NCBI GenBank assembly: GCA_037074705.1
Contig: CM073591.1
Span: forward strand, 130,083,032 to 130,147,031
Direction: 5' to 3'
From: Zhengitettix transpicula
Taxonomy: Eukaryota; Arthropoda; Insecta; Orthoptera; Tetrigidae
Length of the DNA: 64,000 nucleotides
Made by a program: the position numbers and the translations under genes. Under the pieces are notes generated by a model. The model did not search any database and was not told the origin of the DNA. It saw only the letters and a list, made by a program, of their open reading frames with translations. Position 1 is the first letter of the stretch, and every line of letters starts with the position of its first letter. This document shows positions 58,647-64,000 of the stretch, one piece after another.

Positions 58647-60102
58647 TGTAATGCATTGGATTAAAAACAGCGCACAGGTCGTAAAGAGAATGCGAGGGAA
58701 AAGGAACCGCGGGTCCTGTCACGAGGTGACAAGACGGAGCGGTAAGACATTTATCTGGGATGAGTGCTGGTGAGCGGCAGAGAGGAAGCCGTAATTTGTA
58801 GACAGAGTGTGACGATGCGGCAATTAGGTCTAAAGAGTGAGTGCGGGTCCAGTAGCTTATTGATTTGGAAAACTGCGTGAAGAATTCGTAAGGCAGAACG
58901 TGGGCGAGCAGATGTTCCCAAAGTGGCTATGTTAGAGCAGGCTATTGTCTCTGACGAATGACCTGACAAGTGCTTGGGACTTGCAAGAAAAGATTTTGTG
59001 CGAGTCGGACAAAAGAGAGCAGTCGACAAGTCATGAGTAATTGCGGGGGCGAGGTACAGCAGCTGCGAGCGTGTCGAATGGCGCAATTACTTGGGATGAT
59101 GAGGGTCCAGGCACTTGTTGACTTAGGATCTGGAGAAATTAGTATCGCGCACTTGTGAGCGGAGAAGTCCAAAGACAAATTGGATCTGTCGCGAGTGTCG
59201 GGTTTCTGGCAGCCGGCGGAAGGACTCCAGTGACCGGAACGTGAATTAGAGTAATGGGATTCTGTCACCGCGCCGTTGCGACGTAATTTTGCAGCAAGAG
59301 AAAAACAAGGAGGCTAGGGGTATATATAGGGGAAATCAACTATTGTACGGACAGTTGGCAGTTAGCACGGGAGTGAGACGGAGGACGCAGCGAAGAGACA
59401 GTGAGTCAGCGTAGGAGAAGGGTTCTGTGAACATTGACGGTTAGCGTGGGAGAGGAGATAGAGACAATTAGCGTGGGAGAGGAGATAGAGACAGTCAGCA
59501 AAACTAAAACAGCTATGAACATTTTTAACATACAGAAGCTCTATCTGTATGAGTACGAGAATTTGACCTGTCTTTGACGGTAGGCGACCTGCATGCAGCA
59601 AACGACGTCAAGGAGTGGCACAACGAACACCTGGAATATTTCACTGGATATGGAGAACCAGATATCGGCGAACCAGTGATATTGTGTTAGTCAGTGAGTG
59701 AATGTCAAGGCTATAAAGTGTGTGTCTAAAGAACGAGTCGAAGTAAACCTGAGAAACCGTAAGTTGGAATGTACAATATTAACAGATGTAAACGTTATTA
59801 AAGGATATCAGTCAGATCTCGTTCTCTTCTTTTGATAATAAAGTTAGAAGCAAGCTATAGGTTAAGTTTATAAATAAATTTAGTAGGTACTTTTGTTTAA
59901 TTTAAAAACATAAATGTTGGGTCTTTTTAATAGTTTGATTCTGTCCATTGTCAAACCCAGTAGAGACCCTCGAGAGCAAGAGTTTCATATTATAATGGTA
60001 AAATAGTAAATTCATTTGTAATTTCTTCTTGTGTTAATAAATTTGTTTGTTAAAATCAAGAATTATATATTTTTTATTTTATGACCATGTGTGGTTATTA
60101 CA
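58647..60102 (+). mobile_element. Solo LTR, copy 3 (1456 bp)
   Basis: It begins TGTAATGCATTGG and ends GTGGTTATTACA, flanked by ATAT at 58643-58646 and 60103-60106. It is the inverse of copy 2 over almost its whole length. It has a TATATATAGG box at 59321-59330 and AATAAATTTGTTTG shortly before the 3' end, giving the expected U3-R-U5 order. A 27-base direct duplication (59441-59467, 59468-59494) lies just after the TATA box. No internal region is present. Confidence 0.83.
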
Positions 60103-60132
60103 ATATGTATGTATATATATATATGCTCTTAT

Positions 60133-60262
60133 GTTTTTTCTGCACTTGAAGAAAGGAACAAGGCTTCCAGAATCCTTGTGGGGTATTTATATTATCACTT
60201 CTTTTGTCTGTATTTGGCTATCTTTCTTCTTATTAATTTTCAATGAGATGTAAATTTTTCAT
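60133..60262 (-). repeat. Single-arm copy of the 29.7-kb foldback family
   Basis: Corresponds to the reverse complement of about 29640-29770. Shared blocks are GAAGAAAGGAACAAGGC, TATTTGGCTATCTTTCTT and ATGTAAATTTTTCA. Lies just right of LTR copy 3. Confidence 0.65.
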
Positions 60263-61127
60263 TTTAAATATGAATTGAGAAAGGATATGACTCTCTGAAT
60301 AATTGGTAGGGAAAAGAAAAAGAGATAGTAAATCGTTTACCAGTAATTGGGAGCCAGGCAGGAGAAAGAACTTCAAATTTTTAGAGGTGTTAACACAGGA
60401 AGCAACCTGTGTGCCGAACAACTGAACAATGTGGAATTCAAACTTCAGTGCAGCTAGCCGTTACCCAGCAACAACAGACACCCATACGGGCACTAAATTT
60501 CTTTCTCAAGGAAAGGTAACTGCAAAGGACAAGTTGAGTTAAATACTGAAAGGAAGCTTGTGGTTCTAAAAATTTGAAATGTACCTTCCTGTCAATGGTC
60601 CTCACTTTCAGGTAGGCCAGTGAGCGATTCTCTCTCTCTTTCTAGTCCGTATGAATTATTTTGACAGTGCCACATCATTGTTAGTTACTTTAATATAATT
60701 TCAACATATGCTATTTTATTTATACCCCAGAAAAAAGTTGATGACCCAAAATTTTTCACATTTGGAGTCCTTTACAGAGGTTTGCCCTGGTTGTTCCCAA
60801 CCACATTAGTTTTTTCACATCAATGCACTTCCACAGACATTTCAGCAGTTATCATTCAGAGATTTAGTTGTCCTTAACAATATGAAATTCTGAGTAGACC
60901 GAAATATGGTAGATAAAATATGATTTGTCAAGTTGTTATATTGTGTCACAATAAAAATGTTTAATAAAATCACTAAAAAATAAAATATAAAAATAATAAA
61001 ATGTCCAATAAAAATGTTGATCCTGTTTTATTTAAAAACAATTTATTATTTTATTTTGTTTATTTATTTTTACATTTTAATGAATATTTTAAAACGTAGG
61101 GAAGTAGACTTCATACTAAAAATACCA

Positions 61128-61769
61128 AATACCGTATTGACGCGTGTACGCAGCATCGTTAAGACGCGCTCCATTATTTTCTCATCTTGATTTCGAGTCA
61201 AAAAGTTTTCGAATATAAATTATATTTTTTTCGTAAATTAATTTTTTATTTCAAACATAATGCTGTACAAACAAATGGTATTACAATATGAAATACGTCA
61301 TTTCATAACTATACTTCTAAATTTTCATCATCGCTGTCGGTTCCAGAGGAGCTTGCAGCGGTAACATCGGAAGAAATTAAAATGCAGGCATTCGATACGC
61401 GACATTTTTTAAATCTGCTTAGGAAGAATTTCTCCGGAATTAATCCCCATAAGAATGGGTGCGCGGGCGGACTACCTCAGCTAGTTACTACTACTACTGC
61501 AGCTGATATATATATGGAGGACTCCAAGAAACGGGACGACGGACGCCGCGTTGGACAGGCCTGATTTAAAGGCTACAAAAGAACCTCTAGGAATTGCGAC
61601 CATATTTGTATTGCTCTCCTTGTGACGCATTTTCACACCACCTAATCCATAACCACGAAAATTGTCATGACTAAAGTATTTAAACGAAGGCTGGATCCAG
61701 CAATCCCATTTATTCGTTGGTATTTTGGGTAAAAACGGAACGCGGCGCATACGCGTAAATACGGTATTA
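61128..61769 (-). mobile_element. Deleted pogo/Tigger-like transposon (642 bp)
   Basis: The ends AATACCGTATTGACGCGT and, inverted, AATACCGTATTTACGCGT form about 24-bp inverted repeats. The minus strand between them encodes KYFSHDNFRGYGLGGVKMRH, then KESNTNMVAIPRG, then after a shift and deletion SRFKKCRVSNA and an acidic end SSGTDSDDENLEV with stop. These fit the third catalytic segment (DNFRGH...NTDMxxIPGG) and the C-terminal SFKKCGISNALDG block of pogo-type DDE transposases. The N-terminal DNA-binding half is missing. Confidence 0.75.
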
Positions 61770-61997
61770 CATATTTGGTTCATATTTTACCAGTCTTATT
61801 TTACCATTGCATACATACTTTTTCGACTATTTATAGAAACATCATTTAAAAAATTAAGCATATGCAAAATTGTGCCTTCAATAGAATGTTTTTGGAAAGT
61901 TCTTTTCCAATTTTACTTAAAGTTTGGGCAAATATATTTTTTATTTCTTTGGTATAGTTAGCTATAGGACAATCTGATTAATCAAGCAAATATCTTA

Positions 61998-62225
61998 AGG
62001 TACATGAAGAGTAGAAGAATTGCATGGTTTGGACATGTGATGAGGATGGGTGAGAACAGAACACCTAAGAAAATTATGTTGTGGAAACCGGAGGGACAAA
62101 TGGATAGACGGAGTTAAGGAGCATATGAGGACGATGGGAGTATGAGGATGGAGACGACTGGAGTATGACAGGGGAGAATGGAATAATATTGTTGAGAAGG
62201 CCAAAACCCATCCAGGGTTGTAAAG
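61998..62225 (+). mobile_element. LINE 3' end fragment
   Basis: On + it reads RRIAWFGHVMRMGENRTP, then KPEGQ, then GRME and HPGL-like sequence before GTAAAGCCAATAATTGAA. RRxxWxGHVxRM...W.PEG...AKTHPGL at the end is typical of the extreme C-terminus of an insect non-LTR reverse transcriptase. 5' truncated, frameshifted. Confidence 0.7.
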
Positions 62226-63303
62226 CCAATAATTGAATTGAAAAGTTAGCTATAATTACATATTTGAAAAAAAAGTTGACTTATTGATCAATTATGTACA
62301 GCTTTATAAATGGCATACTTGTACTTCAAATGTCTATATGAGAGGGATAGAGAGAGAAAAGTATGAACAAATATTTAATGTTGGGTGGCATAACACAACA
62401 CAATGTTGGATGGAGAGTTCTCACAAATTCAGTACTAATTGAAGAAAAATATATAGATTGCAATGGTCCAAGTTTTTGAACAATAACCAAAGTGATGAAC
62501 AGCAATTTGGAACTCTGTTCACAAATTTATTCAGTTATTTTGGTTGTAGTAAGTGAAAGTTATGGGAGGATGCTAGAAAGTGATAGTTTCCTATTTTGAC
62601 AGTAACTTTGGTTAGGGATTTTGGATCATTGAAAGGAAGCATTAAGATGTCAACTGTAACTGATGTACTTAAAAGTCCAAACCATATAAAGACTATGAAA
62701 TGTACAAAGGGAAGCAACTGCATATATTACTCATGAAGGAGTCAAAGAATGGTTAATAATTAAAAATTTAGCAAAGGCACAATTAATAATTAATACTGAA
62801 GAAAAAAAACAAAAATGGAGTTCCAGCAAACATGCAGAGCTAAGATACTTCAGTAGCTGCTGAACAATAAAAAAGTCATATAAATAAGTCTACCCAGGAT
62901 TTGAAAAATAATACAGCTTGAATGGAGCACATTTGGAAGAAATTTCATCAAAGAACAATTATTTGAACACTACATAATGATATTCTCATTATGACATTAA
63001 ATGAGATGTTTATAATGTATGGAATGAGTCATATTATAAAAGTAATAACTTTGAAAGAAGTAATCCCTGATTCTGTCATACTATTGTTATTTAATCTTAT
63101 GTGCCAAAATAGGATAGCCATTTGTGGTAAAACAAATTTGAATCACCTGTATAATTTATAAATGCTTTTCACCAAAAGGAGTAACAGGTATGCCAACTTT
63201 TGATGTGTTATACTGATTCTATGACCATTAAATATTTACCCTGTTTAAATATATCATCATCCAGCAGTTATATAATCAAAATATGATCACATGAGTAGAC
63301 TGT

Positions 63304-63901
63304 TTAAATATCTAATTGAATTCTTCGTCTTGAGGAAGAGTCAAAATTAAATAATTTACGCTGTAGCAATTGACACTGAAATAGAAAAAAATGTAATGTA
63401 GTTAATTTTATTTTTTTAAGATATATAATCAATAGTTTGCATACTTAATATTAAAATGTTACCTCAAAAAATAAGAATAAAACGTCATCAATACTTAATA
63501 ATAAGTGTTTACTTTGTTCATCCACTTGAAACATGCAAATAAATTAAGTTAATTCAATATCAGCAGTGGAAAAATAATTGATTATATCATAAGTACTAAC
63601 ATAAATTTTTATTTTATGTCAGGTTATTAAGTCTCTTACCTCTTGTTGAAAAAAGCTGATAACAGTGAATAAAATTAGACATGATAAACACAGAAAAATA
63701 AAAACTTTTACAAAATTCCTTTTTGTTCTCCATTCTTTAAGTTCAGATGTATGAAGAAATCTATTACGAAATTCAGCGGGAAGTTCAAAACTTGAAGGAA
63801 TGGGGAAAAGTGATTCATAAAAATCCTGGAGAATAGCACGAGCAATAGCATTATCCTTTTCTCTTGTTGGATCAAAGTTGTCATTCAGACATATGAATTT
63901 C
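63304..63901 (-). CDS. GNPTAB: GlcNAc-1-phosphotransferase alpha/beta (GNPTAB), last two coding exons
   Basis: C-terminal end of the alpha/beta precursor of UDP-GlcNAc:lysosomal-enzyme GlcNAc-1-phosphotransferase, the Golgi enzyme that starts the mannose-6-phosphate tag. Exons on minus: 63901-63640 (262 bases, after an AG acceptor, ending GAG before GTAAGA) and 63375-63304 (72 bases, stop TAA at 63306-63304). The frame joins in phase 0. Seen: KFICLNDN; then DFYESLFPIPSSFELPAEF, RNRFLH and ELKEWR, which are strongly conserved in GNPTAB; then a hydrophobic segment around VFIFLCLSCLILFTVISFF that is the C-terminal membrane anchor; and a short basic tail with SRRRIQLDI at the end. The tail matches the family layout of transmembrane helix plus Arg-rich cytosolic end. 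All upstream exons lie beyond 64000. Family assignment is secure; expression is unknown. Confidence 0.92.
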
Positions 63902-64000
63902 CTGGAAGGGAACAAAACTTTTATCTGGTAAGTATAAATACATTAAATTGCCATAATTACATAAATATTTGGTAGATACTTTCAATTTAAAACACTTGAG

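Larger units (their letters stand above)
60264..63303. other. Spacer before GNPTAB
   Basis: Apart from the pogo-like element and LINE end, AT-rich with nothing recognised. 62240-63300 probably includes the 3' UTR of GNPTAB, but no clear canonical AATAAA was placed on the minus strand. Confidence 0.4.

Overview
The window reads as a piece of an AT-rich, intron- and transposon-rich insect genome. A cockroach, termite or similar polyneopteran fits best, but this is inferred from gene style and repeat load; no species marker is present. No bacterial gene, operon, CRISPR array or clearly new cellular system was found. Less than 6% of the window is host coding sequence.

Host genes. Three aldo-keto reductase (AKR) paralogues form a cluster: gene 1 on + (2902-28763, 7 exons, 328 aa), gene 2 on - (33326-39047, 7 exons, 328 aa) and gene 3 on + (48853-53458, 7 exons, 327 aa). 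They share the same intron positions and phases. Exons 5, 6 and 7 are exactly 160, 98 and 43 coding bases in all three, so they arose by local duplication with one inversion. All three keep the Asp/Tyr/Lys/His catalytic tetrad. All have His-His where most AKRs have His-Trp, and gene 2 also replaces the nicotinamide-stacking Tyr with Phe. At the right edge, on -, lie the last two coding exons of GNPTAB (63304-63901), the alpha/beta precursor of GlcNAc-1-phosphotransferase, which tags lysosomal enzymes. The rest of that gene is outside the window.

Layout. 1-2900: gypsy-type pol remnant and old repeats. 2900-28763: AKR gene 1, whose 19.5-kb first intron holds two solo LTRs, a mariner, and hAT and jockey remnants. 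28764-33325: spacer with hairpin repeats. 33326-39047: AKR gene 2. 39048-48852: a repeat-dense spacer with a mini-satellite, a SINE, a mariner derivative and a solo LTR. 48853-53458: AKR gene 3, followed by an odd exon-like fragment. 53842-63303: spacer with a Harbinger remnant, a solo LTR, a deleted pogo-like element and a LINE 3' end. 63304-63901: GNPTAB.

The clearest unexpected pattern is a set of four solo LTRs on both strands, each bounded by TG...CA and an ATAT target duplication, three of them in or beside TA-rich tracts. Other notable structures are tRNA-like elements enclosed by inverted repeats, a tRNA-derived SINE family with target-site duplications, and a five-copy dispersed repeat with a conserved 68-codon reading frame.
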